A DNA stretch of 64,000 nucleotides from Haematococcus lacustris (taxonomy: Eukaryota > Chlorophyta > Chlorophyceae > Chlamydomonadales > Haematococcaceae). A program made the position numbers and the translations under genes. Location of the stretch: contig JASKMD010000207.1 in NCBI GenBank assembly GCA_030144725.1, positions 248,001 to 312,000 of the forward strand, written 5' to 3'. Below are positions 1 through 25,100 of the stretch, one piece after another. The notes beneath the pieces are model-generated. The model was not told where the DNA came from. It made no database searches and worked only from the letters and a program-made list of their open reading frames with translations. How positions within the stretch are numbered: position 1 is the first letter of the stretch; each line of letters starts with the position of its first letter.

Positions 1-786
1 CAGTGAGTGCCCTAGCCAGTAACGCAAGGCTGGAGAGTTACCTTGAGTTGCATGGTTGTCAGACGGGCATCAGTAGAGTGGGCAGCATGGAGGAGGGTTA
101 TCCCACCTCTTGGAGCCTAATCAACAAATGATTGATGCAGTTGCCACTGCTGTGCTCCTACTATGGTCTTTTCCTAGTTCCAGAGCTTCAGAGCCTAGTT
201 TCAGAGCCCCTGAGCCAGCGCATGTTGGTCACGATGTTGGACATGGGGTCGGGCTCCTCGCACATCGCGCACTGTCCATCGCGTTAATCAGGGACTCACA
301 TATACTGGGTCAGCGTACATCAAGTCCGCAGGCTCGGTAGGGTCGCATACCCGGCAACATGCCCGACCAGCTCAGCGTGTGGCTGAGCGCAGCCGCTTTC
401 CAACACTTCAATCCGCGTGTAAATCCGTGCAGAAATGAGTCCGGAAAAGCCGTTGTCCCTTACCGTGAGGGGGGTTGGTGGTTCAATGGGAGGGGTGACC
501 TGCTGGCCCATCATTTAAACTGGCTTGCATGTCTGACCTTTGGCAAACTAAGTATTTCTGCATTTTAAACAGTGCAGGCCTACAAACAAGCCGCGTTTAA
601 AATGATAGGCTGACAACCAGCGGCATCCGCTCAATTTCACTGACGATGAAACTCTTTCAGTTTTCAATTTAAATCTGAAAATTTCATTGTGAAATGAAAA
701 TCTGAAAATATGAAAATCTGAAGATCCACAAGCCTGCTGCTGGGCCTGAGCTGAGCCCCGCCGTGTCGCAGCCCTGGGCCAGGTGA
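1..786. other. 3' flank of serine racemase, no gene seen
   Basis: No coding region is supportable here. Positions about 640-735 are unusually AT-rich for this GC-rich window and carry short direct repeats of the type gaaaatctgaaaat, downstream of the serine racemase stop codon. This could be part of its 3' UTR or a small old insertion. Confidence 0.4.
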
Positions 787-3700
787 TCACGCGCCCCACT
801 GCCCCCACAGCCCCTTTGCCGCCAGGTCCACGTTGCCACCACACAAGATGATGCCCACGCGCTTGCAATTTGCCAGCTCGGACCAATCTGAACAGCAGAG
901 CAACAGCAGCAGCACCGCGCACAGTAGCAGGCAGGTGGCGGATCAAGTCATCGGCGTGTTGCAGCAGCTCGTAAAAGCGCTTACCGGAACCGGACGGCGA
1001 GTCGCGCGCGGCCTGGGTCCATCGTAGCACCGCCGCCAGCCCAGCTGCCCCGGACGGCTCTACCACAAGCTTCAGCCGTTCAAACACGAGCCGCATGGCT
1101 GTGACAATGTCGCTTTCAGACACGGGCACGCAGACGTCCACGAAGTCGCGCACGATAGGCCACGTCAAGTCGCCCAGTCGGCCCTGCCACCACATGCAGT
1201 GCCATAAGCACTGTCAGTCAACATAATAGCCCCAGCTGCGTCAAAGCCTGTACTGCAACGTGTAAAAAGCACAGACATGGGGCAGTTTCCTGCCACCTCT
1301 GTGCGATGAACAGCAAGGCAGTCAATCCTTAGCAGCACCATGTCAGGAGAAGCAGCGAGAAGGGTGGAAAGGGTGTGGAGGGTGTGTCAGGTGGATGTGA
1401 AAGAAGGTTTAAAGATGGGACGGGCGACACGCTCCATGGCAACATGCACACAACAAATGAGAGGATCAGAAAATCTACCTCCCACTGAGGTCTGCCATGC
1501 ACTGGCAATTGAGGACGAGATGGAGCGAATTGTCCACATCAGCCTGCCCCTGTGCAACTACCTCTTGCTCTACATGGGCACCAGGTGGAGGAAGAGGCAG
1601 GAGCAGGAGCAGGGAGGAGGGGCCCAGGAGGAGGTGATGGACGGGAGGTGAAGGGAGACTCACCCTGAGACCATCAGCTATGGTGTGGGGCATCTCACAC
1701 GGCACTAACCGCCCAGCTGCCTTGCACTGCACCACATCTGCAGCTGTACCCTGCACTCAGGGGCAGCCAGGGTGAAAGCAACGTGCCCTGCACTTAAGGG
1801 ATAGCCAGGGTAACAGAATTCTTCTGCAGGTTCACATGGTGCATGGTCATGCACGCCGCCATGCTCCATGGGTGTCCTGCTATGTGACAGAGTGCCATGC
1901 AAGAAGAAGGGAAAGATGAAGAGAATCCCTCACCCTTTTGCAAGCTCATCCCTGCCCCTGCCTGCGTCACCCGCTTTTAGCTGCCCTGCCTCACGCTGCC
2001 CCACTAGCACTACAAGCTTTGGAACAAACTACCCAAAGAGAGTTGCCTGGATCCGGCCACCCCATTTGTCGTGTCCTCTTTTTTTTCTCCAGAAGCCCAC
2101 GTTTCTTTTCCGCACATCGCATCGTCACGTCGTCGCTAGGGTGGTGGTCGGGTCGCGTCATGTTTGCACAAATGTGTGTTGTGAGGTGTTTTGCGAAAGA
2201 AGTTCCCGGAACTAGGAAACAGACAAAGAATACGAGGATCCTCACCCCTGCCCCTGTCCCTGCCCTCAAGCTCCCTCCCCCTGCCTGCCTCACCTGCCCT
2301 GCCTGCCCCGCCAGCTTCCCTGCCTCGCCGTACCAGCACTGCAAGCTCACGAACTTGACTTTATGCTTCGTGAGGGTCTGGTCGCATGCCCTCCCCCTGC
2401 CCCTTGGGATCTCCCACTCATCACAGTGCCATGCAAGAAGAAGCCCGCATCCGGCCGCCATGCCACACCCCACCCACTGGCCATGCAAGCAGGGGCAAAG
2501 CCATAGCCCCTCAATCCCGCTCACAGCCAACCGCCCATCGCAGTGAAACATGGCTATATGTGCTGGGGCACATCATTGACCCTCCCAGCCAGTCCATCAC
2601 TGCCCTGCAGCCCTCCTGCTCTTGCCACCAGCGCAGCCCCAGCACTGGCCAGCACCCAACTGACCCGAGCCACCTCCCACATATGCTGCAACCAGGGTGG
2701 AGACAGTGCACACAGCAGCCCACCCACCACTGCCACAGTGCTCTGCAAGAGGAGGAGGCCCTGCCCTGCCTGCCCTGCCTGACCTGTGAGCCGCATGGCT
2801 CAGCAGCGATGACCTTCATGCGCGGCTGCAGCCCCCGCACCGCCACCGCTACCCCCGCTGATCATGCCGCCGCCGCTGACTGGCACCACCACCGCGTCCA
2901 AATCAGGCACCTGCACCGAGGCAGCCAACCAACCAATCAACCAACCAGTCGGGCAGGCATGTGGCCAACCAACTAACCAACCTCGCCCCACCACCCCAGG
3001 ACTCAAACCTCTGACCCACCCCCAGGCCCACCCCCCTGACCCCCAGGCCAACCCCCCTGACCCCCTGACTCACCTGCTCCAGCAGCTCCAGGGCCAGCGT
3101 GCCTTGGCCACTGATGATGCCTGGGTGGTTGTAGGGCGGGATGAACACCGCGCCGGTCTGGGCCTGGCGGCCAGCACACACACAGGGGCAGGCGCACAGG
3201 GGCAGAGGGGCAGCAGGGGGAGGGGAGCAGCAGGGGGTGAGAGGCGGCGGAGGTGGCAAGGCAGCTGATGGGGGGTGAGGGCCACGGCCCAAAAGGGTCC
3301 AGCAGGTGTGTGAGGGGGAGTGAGTTACCCCTGCCCTCCAACTGCCAACCACCAATGCGCTCAACTGCCCTCACTTACCAATGCCCTCAACTTTGCTACT
3401 ATCCGGATGCAGCTTATCAGCCTGCACAGCTCCTGGCCATGTCATCATTTCACTACTATGTTGCAGAGCTGCTCTTCAGAGTGCTACCTTTACTTCCACG
3501 TCAATAGTGCAGGGCTTCTGTATGGCTGACATGATCGACAGCACCCTGACAGGCAGCTGTGTTTTGACCAGTTTAGACACTCTTCACCTGATCACACCTA
3601 ATCACAAGGTGCCCCCTCCCCCTCCCCCTCCCCCTCCCCCTCCCCCTCCCCCTCCCCCTCCCCCTCCCCCTCCCCCTCCCCCTCCCCCTCCCCCTCCCCC

Positions 3701-6700
3701 TCCCCCTCCCCCTCCCCCTCCCCCTCCCCCTCCCCCTCCCCCTCCCCCTCCCCCTCCCCCTCCCCCTCCCCCTCCCCCTCCCCCTCCCCCTCCCCCTCCC
3801 CCTCCCCCTCCCCCTCCCCCTCCCCTCCCCCTCCCCCTCCCCCTCCCCCTCCCCCTCCCCCTCCCCCTCCCCCTCCCCCTCCCCCTCCCCCTCCCCCTCC
3901 CCCTCCCCCTCCCCCTCCCCCTCCCCCTCCCCCTCCCCCTCCCCCTCCCCCTCCCCTCCCCCTCCCCCTCCCCCCTCCCCCTCCCCCTCCCCCTCCCCCT
4001 CCCCCTCCCCCTCCCCCTCCCCCTCCCCCTCACAGGCCTGTTTCTAAACCAGCAGCTGTGGAGCTGTGCGCTGCCTAGCCTAGACTGGTGTTGAGGCTGC
4101 AAGCGGCACTGCCTGGAGCAAACAGGGTGGGCCTGCGCCTGGCTTGCGCCTAGGCAGCCTGACAGCAGCCCACCTGCAGCTGGGCACATGCAGCTTCCCG
4201 GTTGTCCATGCCAGGGTCACACAGTGTGATACGGCCTGCTCACACAATCAAGCACAGCAGCGGGGGAGCTACAGTGGGGCTGCATGGCAAGGGCCATGGC
4301 TGCAGCCATGCCTCCCCCCCTGCTCCTAAGCTGGCCCACTGTTACGCCTTGGCCCCCACCCCACCCCACCCCACCCCACCCTCCGCACCCTTCCCACCCC
4401 ACTGCCCCCTGTTCAGGTACGCGTGATGGGCTGTAAGGGTAGGGGGCAAGAGCCGGGACAGGAGATGAGCGTCTGATGGGGAGCGAGGAGAGTGAGAGGA
4501 GCGAGGAGATGGGCGGCTGATGGGGAGCAGGAGCCGTGCAGCCAAGATGCAGGGTCAGGTGATGGGGCCAGGTGATGGGTCAGCCAGGGTCAGGTGCTGG
4601 GGCAGCAGCTGGGGCTTCCAGGGGCTTTGTGGCCAGATGCATGGGTAAGAGAAGGGCCATGGCTGCAGCCCTGTCGCCTGCCTCTGCCCCTCACCCCTGC
4701 CCCTCCCCCTGCCCCTGACCTTACCCTTGCCCCTCACCCCTGCCCCTCCCCCTGCCCCTGACCTTACCCTTGCCACTCACCCCTGCCCCTCCCCCTGCCC
4801 CTGACCTTACCCTTGCCCCTCACCCCTGCCCCTCCCCCTGCCCCTGACCTTACCCTTGCCCCTCACCCCTGCCCCTGCTCCTGGCTGACCCATCTAACCA
4901 TCCCCACCCCACCCACGCCATTGCCGCCCCTGCCCTGCCCCTGCCCCTACCCCTTTCCTCACCCCTCCCCTGCCCCTCCCTCACCTCCATACCCCTGGAT
5001 TGCCTCCACCTTCACGGCCGGCGTGTCCCTAGGCAGCACGATGAATGCGGGGACGCCTCGCACCTGCACTGCACAGCCCAGGCCCCTTGGGCCCGCTGGG
5101 CTCACCACACCAGCATGTGCCAGGCAGCAATAGATGGGCAATCAGGCAGCAGCCACAATAGATCCGGAAAGCGTAGGATGGGTGGGCAAGGTTGGACAGC
5201 GGCAGCCTAGCTGGCCAGGATCACTGACACTCAGCATTCAGCTGCCAGGCGGGTCAGCCACCTGTCAGGGGGGGGTGCATGAGGAATGTTGCATGGAATT
5301 GTTGCATAGGGATGGTTGCATCAGGGTTGTTGCATTGGCTTCGGGTGGCCCTGTGTGTTGTTGGGTGCGTTGTTGGCCACTGACTGGTTAAAGGCTGCCG
5401 GTTTGACTGGCATGGAATACATGACTTTGCATGGTTCATTGTGGGGATGGTGTTGGTATTGCTGATGCAGCAATGTCGCAGTGTGACTAGTGTGAGCCTG
5501 ACACTTACTTTGACTAACTTGGACCTACAACACTTTGCATGAGGGCCACTGCATCAATCCTAGGTGCGGCTGTGTCGGCAGCCATATGCAGCCGGCTGCT
5601 CGAGGTCAACCGCCGGCACCTAGCCCCTGGCCCGGGCTCCTGGCCTTGATAGGCCCTGCGGTGAGCTGTTGGTTGGAGGATGGCTTGCTGGTGATGGCAA
5701 CCACCCTGGCAACCACCCTGGCAACCACCCTGGCAACCACCCTGGCAACCACCCTGGCAACCACCCTGGCAACCACCCTGGCAGGCCCCTAGCCCTGTGA
5801 GTGCTGGGGGTTGGATGGTCCCGTTGAGCCATGCAGCTATGCCCCTCATGACCTCTACATCTGAGCTGTACCTTGGCTGCCAGAGCCAGAGCGGCTGCAT
5901 GGTTCCCAGAGGAGTGGGTGACTACGCCATGCGCCGCCTCGTCCGCTGTCAGCTGCATCACTGCATTGCATGCGCCCTGCAGCTCGGGGGCAGGAACGCA
6001 GGCCAGGCCAGTGGCTGAGGTGGCACCGGCCATGCAAGGATGCACCCGATACACGCAGTGCCAGTATCAGTAAAGCCAGTAGGCCAGGCCAGGCCGTGTG
6101 AGGATGCACACGCGGGTTAACCCTAACCCCTAACCCTAACCCTAACCCTAACCCTAACCCTAACCCTAACCCTAACCCTAACCCTAACCCCTAACCCTAA
6201 CCCTAACCCTAACCCCTAACCCTACACAGCCAGAGCCAGTAGAGCCAGCACCTGTACAGTAGGTCTGACCAGCAGCACAGGAGCAGGAGGGTAGGCGACA
6301 TACGCAAGGTATTGCTCGCACTGAGTAATACTATACGTATAAAGGACGCACTAACTAAACATCAAATTGGTGCTATACGAAACATCAGTGGAAGCTGGTG
6401 CTGTCAACAAGACATAATCCTTGAAAGGTGTTATTGCAGTAGCTTAGGTACTGCGGGTGCCATTCTGCCCGGCACTGCTCTGGCAGCTCCCTCCTCACCC
6501 GGTATTTGAAAGCTCCAGTTTTTTGCAGGTTCTCACACTTGAAGAACAGCTGGCAGCCTGTCAGGCGGTCCAGCTGGCTGCTGGTAAACACCTGCAGGTG
6601 AGGAAGCTGCACCTGAGCTGCCGTGTCAACGTCTAGCCAGAGCCGTGATTGTACTAGAGCCTGGTCATCTAAGCCTGGGCATCTGCCAGCTGTATACAAC

Positions 6701-6928
6701 ACAGTGCTTTGCCATGAATACAAAGAGTCATCAACCCTCGTAGGACGCTGTCTTTGACTTGCAGCTGTACTGCACGCAGTTGCACTCCATGAACTCATGC
6801 CGAGGAAGCCTTGACTCTACGATGCTTACAGGAGTGCGATGGATGTGATCGCGTATCCTGACATGCGCGTCCCGGACCGTCTCCAACGACGCACAGTAGG
6901 ATGGATGCGAGCACACCGGCTCATCCAT
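787..6928 (-). CDS. SRR: Serine racemase (PLP-dependent, fold type II), one exon not found
   Basis: The product is a pyridoxal-phosphate enzyme that racemises serine and usually also dehydrates it to pyruvate. Visible exons, 5' to 3' on the minus strand, are 6830-6928, 6499-6591, 5872-5976, 4985-5063, 3074-3157, 2784-2910, 1664-1750, 985-1183 and 787-887. Splice sites are GT-AG and the phases agree. Family landmarks appear in order: RDHIHRTP, the PLP-lysine motif QKTGAFKYR (lysine near residue 62), VVTHSSGNHAAAL, VPAFIVLP, NHPGIISGQGT, the glycine loop VSGGGMISG, TIADGLR, LGDLTWPIVRD, EPSGAAGLAAVL and the C-terminal RVGIILCGGNVDL. Similarity is closest to plant-type serine racemase. Two oddities are seen. 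The exon at 2784-2910 needs one base fewer in the C5 run at 2852-2856 to stay in frame. The roughly 20 residues expected between YGG and TGAVFI were not found between 3158 and 4984, where a CCCCCT array and a 43-bp minisatellite lie. ATG at 6928 is the first in frame before the family core. Confidence 0.88.
3612..4032. repeat. (CCCCCT)n hexanucleotide array
   Basis: Roughly 420 bp of almost pure CCCCCT lies within the serine racemase intron between exons 3074-3157 and 4985-5063. A few single-base length changes are visible. On the transcribed strand it reads GGGGGA and could form G-quadruplexes. Confidence 0.97.
4680..4880. repeat. 43-bp minisatellite, about four copies
   Basis: The unit contains cctgaccttacccttgcccc and recurs at a 43-bp spacing (the gacctt step falls near 4717, 4760, 4803 and 4846). 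It sits in the same serine racemase intron as the CCCCCT array. Confidence 0.85.
5694..5783. repeat. 12-bp tandem repeat ggcaaccaccct
   Basis: Seven or more near-identical copies of a 12-bp unit lie in the serine racemase intron between exons 4985-5063 and 5872-5976. Confidence 0.93.
6116..6223. repeat. Interstitial telomeric repeat (CCCTAA)n
   Basis: About 17 units of CCCTAA, three of them with one extra C, lie between serine racemase exons 5872-5976 and 6499-6591. The repeat is of the TTAGGG type, which some chlamydomonadalean lineages use at their telomeres in place of the plant TTTAGGG or Chlamydomonas TTTTAGGG. Confidence 0.95.
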
Positions 6929-7549
6929 TGCACAGGGTAGGTCATCGTTTGCGCACACCAATGCCGAAGTGTCACACACTTGCGAGTGAACGCGAGTGAA
7001 CGGATCCGGCCCAGTAATAGTATCCTTTGTATCATCCCATACATCGAACAAACAACTGGCACATCACGGAGGGTATGTGTGTAAGCAAGAGCCTGCAAAG
7101 GGTAGGGCTTGTGCACTCCTGGGGTCACGTCTAAAGACAATATCACCAGTTAAGTGATGTTAGGAACACATTATCACTATTCACTGCCAATTGTGGAGCA
7201 GTGTAGGGGCTCCCCATGACAGGGACACATGGTTCGATACGACGTTGACACGGCTGCATACGACTGATGACCAGCGATGCTCTACGATGCGCTACGAGCT
7301 CCATGCGGAGGACTCGGCAAAGGTGTCCAGGCCAGGCCACTGGCTAGGATCAGGGCCTCCCAACTCTGATGTTTTGGCATGTAAATGATGTTACTCACGA
7401 AGCTCATTGAGCCTTGGCGTGTCAATTGCAGGAGCCCAAGCATCACAGGCCCATCTTGCCCTCAGTACCTGCCAGCAGCCCACCCAAGCAGGCCCAGCTG
7501 CCTACACACCACCTCCCATCACCTCCTCCTCTCTTCCCTTCTGCCTGAC
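6929..7549. other. Intergenic, probable serine racemase promoter region
   Basis: This lies between the serine racemase start on the minus strand and the decayed plus-strand coiled-coil reading frame. No convincing coding segment or sharp promoter motif was seen. The composition is less repetitive than most of the window. Confidence 0.35.
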
Positions 7550-8330
7550 ATGCCATGCGCCAAAAGCCACACGAGAGCAAGCAGAGCCAATGGGGCAAAG
7601 GCCCAGGCTCGGCATGAGGCAACCAAGAGCATGGAACAACTCACCACTGCGTATGCAGCCCTCACTGCTGAGCTTCTCAGCTCCCAGGAGCTTTACAGCC
7701 AGCTGAGGGAGCGGCACTGGAGCCTGCTGGTCTCTGCTCGTCAGCGTGAGCAGCAGTGGGAGTTAGACATGCTGCGGTTTTCGCAGCAAGTACCAGCAGG
7801 AGGAGCTGTTCTTGCAGCAGTTGCAGGGCACACAAGCCCAGCTCGCCAACATTGCGGCTGCCCTTGAGGCCGCCCTACAAGACCTGGCAGCGGCCTGCGC
7901 TGAGCTGACCCACACTAAGAAGCAGCTGACTACCACCCGCATCAAGCTGCAGCAGCTGCGGGCATAGGTGGCCGCAACCAACAAGGGCTTCGCAAAGGAC
8001 CAGAAGGACAAGTGGAACCTCCTGCTGCGCTCCAGGGTGTCACTGCCCTCCTTGCGAGGCATGCTCAGCAGCCAAGGCACAGGCCAGCCACGCAGCCAGC
8101 CTGCCACCCAGCCATCTAGTCCAGCGGCTTGGCCCGCCCCCGCAACCAGGAGCGTGACACGCGCACGGGGGGGTACACAGCTGAGTACATCCTGAGCCGT
8201 GAGCGCCTGCTCTACCTCTTAGGCGTCTCAGCAGAGAACTTAGGCACCCTGTGCACTGCTGTCGCTGGGGCTGTTTTCCCTGGAGCCGATCCAGGCCGGC
8301 AGGCCAGCGCCACCACTCACTGACGCAATC
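7550..8330 (+). pseudogene. Decayed coiled-coil protein gene
   Basis: From the ATG at 7550 the translation is rich in heptad-type A, L, E, Q and K residues (for example LLSSQELYSQLRERHW). It then breaks near 7785 by one base, after FSQ. The coiled coil continues in the next frame (KYQQEELFLQQLQG, then TTTRIKLQQLRA) and meets an in-frame TAG near 7966, after which coding-like sequence resumes (KGFAKDQKDKWNLLLRSR). A further frame change precedes EYILSRERLLYLLGV near 8190. Two or more frame changes and a stop suggest a broken gene, though unrecognised introns could explain part of it. I do not recognise the family. Confidence 0.4.
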
Positions 8331-9039
8331 ATGACTTGGTCCAGACCTACATTCACGAGGTCCACACAGGTTGGAAAGGGGTAGGGGGCATGGCTTCACA
8401 CACTGGCCAGGCATGCAGGCAAGAACGTGTGCAAAGTCTAATTTACTTGTGTGCCCATGTGATTGCAGCCTGGCTGAGGCGAGCATTCGCCGTTCACGTG
8501 CAATTGGACGGCTGCACTATCCCTGCACACGGCAGGGTTGTGCTCTACCGTGTGACTGCAGCTACCGTGTGCTCTACCGTGTACCCCAGCCCTGCCCCAG
8601 CTCCCCTGCCCGCTGCGCTCACACCTGAGGTACAGGGGCTGCCATCCCCGGCCCCCCCACTTGAGGTGAAGGCGCGGGTGGTGTCCGTCAGGAAGTGTCC
8701 AGACAGCTCGTCACTTCTACAGCGGTAGGAGGAAACCTTGATGAGCCTAAGCAGCAACAGTCACCCCTGGTACTTTCCAGAGTGCCCTATACTTCGGTAT
8801 TGCACAGTTGGTTACATAGTTGGTTACATAGTTGGTCGCCAAAACGAGATGGTCAAAATGATATGGTGCTAACGATGAGCTTCCACGCAGCTGTAATTCC
8901 ATATTGTCGCACAGCTCAACTCATGCTCTGCTGTTTCATGCTACTGCCTGTGCAGATTTTCAAGACTGGTTAGTGACATGCTGTTTTCTAATGTTTCCTA
9001 ATCTTACGGGATGGCACAATCTATGCTGCTGCCACTATC
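8331..9039. other. Intergenic, no confident gene
   Basis: Plus-strand coding-like sequence (for example AFAVHVQLDGCTIPAHGR near 8490-8540) may be a further remnant of the decayed gene just upstream, but no splice-supported model could be built. The remainder up to the stop of the RING-CH gene has no recognisable feature. Confidence 0.3.
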
Positions 9040-21825
<12,786 letters not shown>

Positions 21826-22122
21826 GTCTTTTGTGCAGTTGCTGAACGTAAGGTGGTAGGCCTAGGTTGGTGCAGCGCGGCATATGTCATGGTAATGGGC
21901 GAAGCGTGGGCTGCCCTGGGTCACCCAGGCTGGGTGTTCCCCTGGCTAGCCTGTGGGCTCCCTATCCGGCCAAGTGATAAACTTCGGTGGCCTGCCAGGA
22001 ACATGTCAAGCCCGTCAGTGCCGGTTGGGGTCACGATGAGAGCAGGGGCATGAAGCCAGCTGGGCAGCCAAAACGCCATAGTAGTGCTGCCCCCTGCCCC
22101 CATACTATGTGAAGCTGTCATA
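21826..22122. other. 5' flank of the RING-CH gene
   Basis: This short intergenic stretch lies between the proposed start codon of the minus-strand RING-CH gene and the left end of the transposon at 22123. No feature is recognisable beyond its likely promoter role. Confidence 0.35.
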
Positions 22123-25100
22123 GGTCACCCCGGCCATTGGCCATGCCAATCCGTGACAGGCCTGACGCTCGCACCACGCGCTAGTGAAGGGTAGCGAAGG
22201 CTATCGCGGTAAGTCACGCGCGCTAAAACTCGCGTTTCAGACTGAAGCCTCCCAGATCACTCCGCCCGCCATCCCCGCGGACTGTGAACATGGTCGCTCG
22301 CTGCAGCCTGGGGCTCAACAGGGTGCGACCGTACGTGGGTCGCAGGTCGAAGCGCAAGATTCCCTGGGTTGGGTCGGGACCCCTCATGGCCCGGGCCCTT
22401 CCTGACACCTGGCCCAAGACCTGGCTAACCCTGCCTCCAAGCAAGCAGAGCATCTCAATGAGGTGTCAGCAGCACCGTGCGTGGACTTTGTTTCGCTACC
22501 GTGCACTCTGCTGAAGCCTTGACCCCATCGTTCCTGGGCTTCTGTCAAGACCATAAACTTTTTGGCCAGTGGTCCTTTCCACGTGCTTCCACCTTTCACT
22601 GATAGCTGGTCGGGTCTGTATTCCGGGTTGTGCTCCTGAAATGCTCTATCACCTTGTGTGGTACAATCAATGACAAAATGTAGCAGAGGGTGAATGTGGC
22701 ATGGGGCGACTCATCACCCGGGGGCGATTGGCGACGTTCTTGGGCACATCCCCTATGGGTTGGACCCTGTGCTACCGCTGGGCGCCCTCATCGCCGCATT
22801 TCTCGCACTGTGCGCGAAGTTGATACCGAAAAATGCGATGAGCCCTCCTGGACCCCGACGTCGCGCTGCCTTGGCACACCATACAGCGATACGTGCAAAG
22901 CTTGTGAGTAGTGGCAGTGGCAGTGCCGGAAACCTCCATTGTGGCGGGCGCCACGGACGGGGATGGCGGGCGGAGTGATCTGGGAGGCTTCAGTCTGAAA
23001 CGCGAGTTTCAGCGCGCGTGACTTACCGCGATACGTCGGACATTTTCCCCCCCGTCGATCCCGCCTCGATCGTTGACCGATGAGGGGGACCGACGCCGGC
23101 TACTATCGATCCAAAATCTCGATGGGGTAGGCTGTCGATTCGATGGGGGTATCGATTTTTGTGATTTCGAGGCATGATCGAGGCATGTTTCAGGCATGTT
23201 TGAGTCATGTTCGAGGCATGTTTGAGGCAGTTTCGAGTCGGCTCCATCCATCGATTCGATGGGGGATCGATGCAGGAAACTCATCGATGTTACACTGGCT
23301 TATTGCCAAAGCACAAGGTCAAGCTGCCAAAGTACAAGGCCTAGTGCCAAAGCACAAAGCCGACATCCAAAGCAACAGGCTTGCTGCCTCAATAATGGGC
23401 ATGCTTCTAGGACTCAAAGCCTGCTGGTCATGCCATGCAGTGTGGCACTAGTACCCTTGTGAGGTGCGCCCTGTGGGCTCAGCTGTAATCCGCTGTTGAT
23501 TGGGCTTCATCAATGACGAGCTGAACGGGTTGGGTTGGAACCCTGACAAAAACAATGAGGTGACCTGCAAGAGGCAAACATGCCATGCCGTCGGTCAGCC
23601 ATGTCGCAAGTCTGGCACCCATCAAATGCACTACAGCCATGGTATTGCAACACTTCTTGATCAATGGTGTGGGGGTGGGTAGTGTACCTCATGGCTTGGC
23701 TGTCCCCTTGAGAGAGGGATGGGATGGGTCATTGTCGTGTGTGGGCATGGCATGGCTAGTGAGGGTTGTGTTGGCTGCTACTACTAGCACTGGCTCCAGG
23801 CTGCCCGCTCCAGGCTGCCCAATGGGGTTGGGGGGAAGTAGACGGGGTTGCGGACTGGTGGTGGTGGTGGGACAGCAGAGGGACGGAGTAAGAGGCCAAG
23901 GGGCAGGAGGCCAGCTGGGCTGGGTGTCAGCTACTTACCGGCAGGTGATTAGCCACTTCTAGAGGGGTTAGGGAGAAGAGGGAGAAGGGGGAGAAGGTAG
24001 GGCAGGCAGGAGAGGGAGAAGAGGAATGAGATTGGGCAGGGAGAAGAGGGACAAGAGGGGGATTCCTCCTGGCTGCTGGGTAGGGTAGGGAGGGGACTTC
24101 GATGTCGGGGGAAAGTGAGGGGGAGGGGGAAAATGGGGGCGTAAGAGACTTGGAGGTGTTGGTGATGGGACAGGGTAGGGTTAGAGGGAAGGGGCAATGG
24201 GATTGTGACTGCTAGACCTGCAGCAAGCAAGGGGCATGCTTGTAATCAACAAACCAGGACATGCATGACTAGAGGTGGGCAGGCTGGTCAAACACCTCGA
24301 CAACATTTGCACTCACCTTAACTCTTGGCTGCTGGCATCCTCCTGCCCCAGTATGGCTGCCCCTCTTTGGCCTCCAAGCTACGGCTCTTGGCTGCGTCTC
24401 TAGGCTGCGTTCCTTGGCTGCTTGTTGGCTCCTGGCTGCTGCTCCTGGCTGAACTTGGCTGCTGCTCTTGGCTGCAAGGTTGGGTAGAGAGATCAGCTGA
24501 CTCCTGACTGTTTGCGCCCTTCCACAACTGCCACACACCTGCCGGGGAGGGCCGGGGAGGAGGGGGGGGTCTACTGGGAGGTCTACTGAGAGGTCTACTG
24601 GGAGGAGGGGGGGGGGGGGGTGTATGCTGAGGACCCTTAACTGAGAGGATGGGAAAGTGACAGGGAAGGATGATGAGGACCCTTCACTAGGTGGGAGGAT
24701 GAGAGAGTGACAAGGAAGGTGGCGTGTTTGGAAGGTGGCGGTAGTGGTGGCGACTGCTATGTCTGGTGACAAGACAAGTCCTCAACAAGTAGCTCATGGA
24801 CAAAAGCTCAAGCACTTGCACAAGCAAGAATATGCGCATGTTGAGAAAGCATGCATCCCCGTTCATCGGTACCACGCCGTCGCAGACGCATGGATGACAT
24901 CGTAGCTAGCTGTCTGTGTGGCGCTGTGTGGTCAGGCTGGCTACGTTAGCTGTGAGCGGGGCTGCGAGGCTGCGAGGTTGCAAGTCCAGATCGTGTGTCT
25001 GGCAGCGATGCGTGGCTACGTTGTGTACGAGCTAGCTTCGTAGATGGCTGTACGCCTAACTTTCACGCTGGCTGCCTAGAGACGGGGCTGCGATGCTGGC

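Noticed and set aside
3381..4189. Poly-proline and poly-glycine frames, and similar ones at 13.6-14.1, 36.5-37.1 and 39.2-40.0 kb
   Set aside because: Low-complexity translations of intronic arrays; real exons end before each array with proper splice sites.
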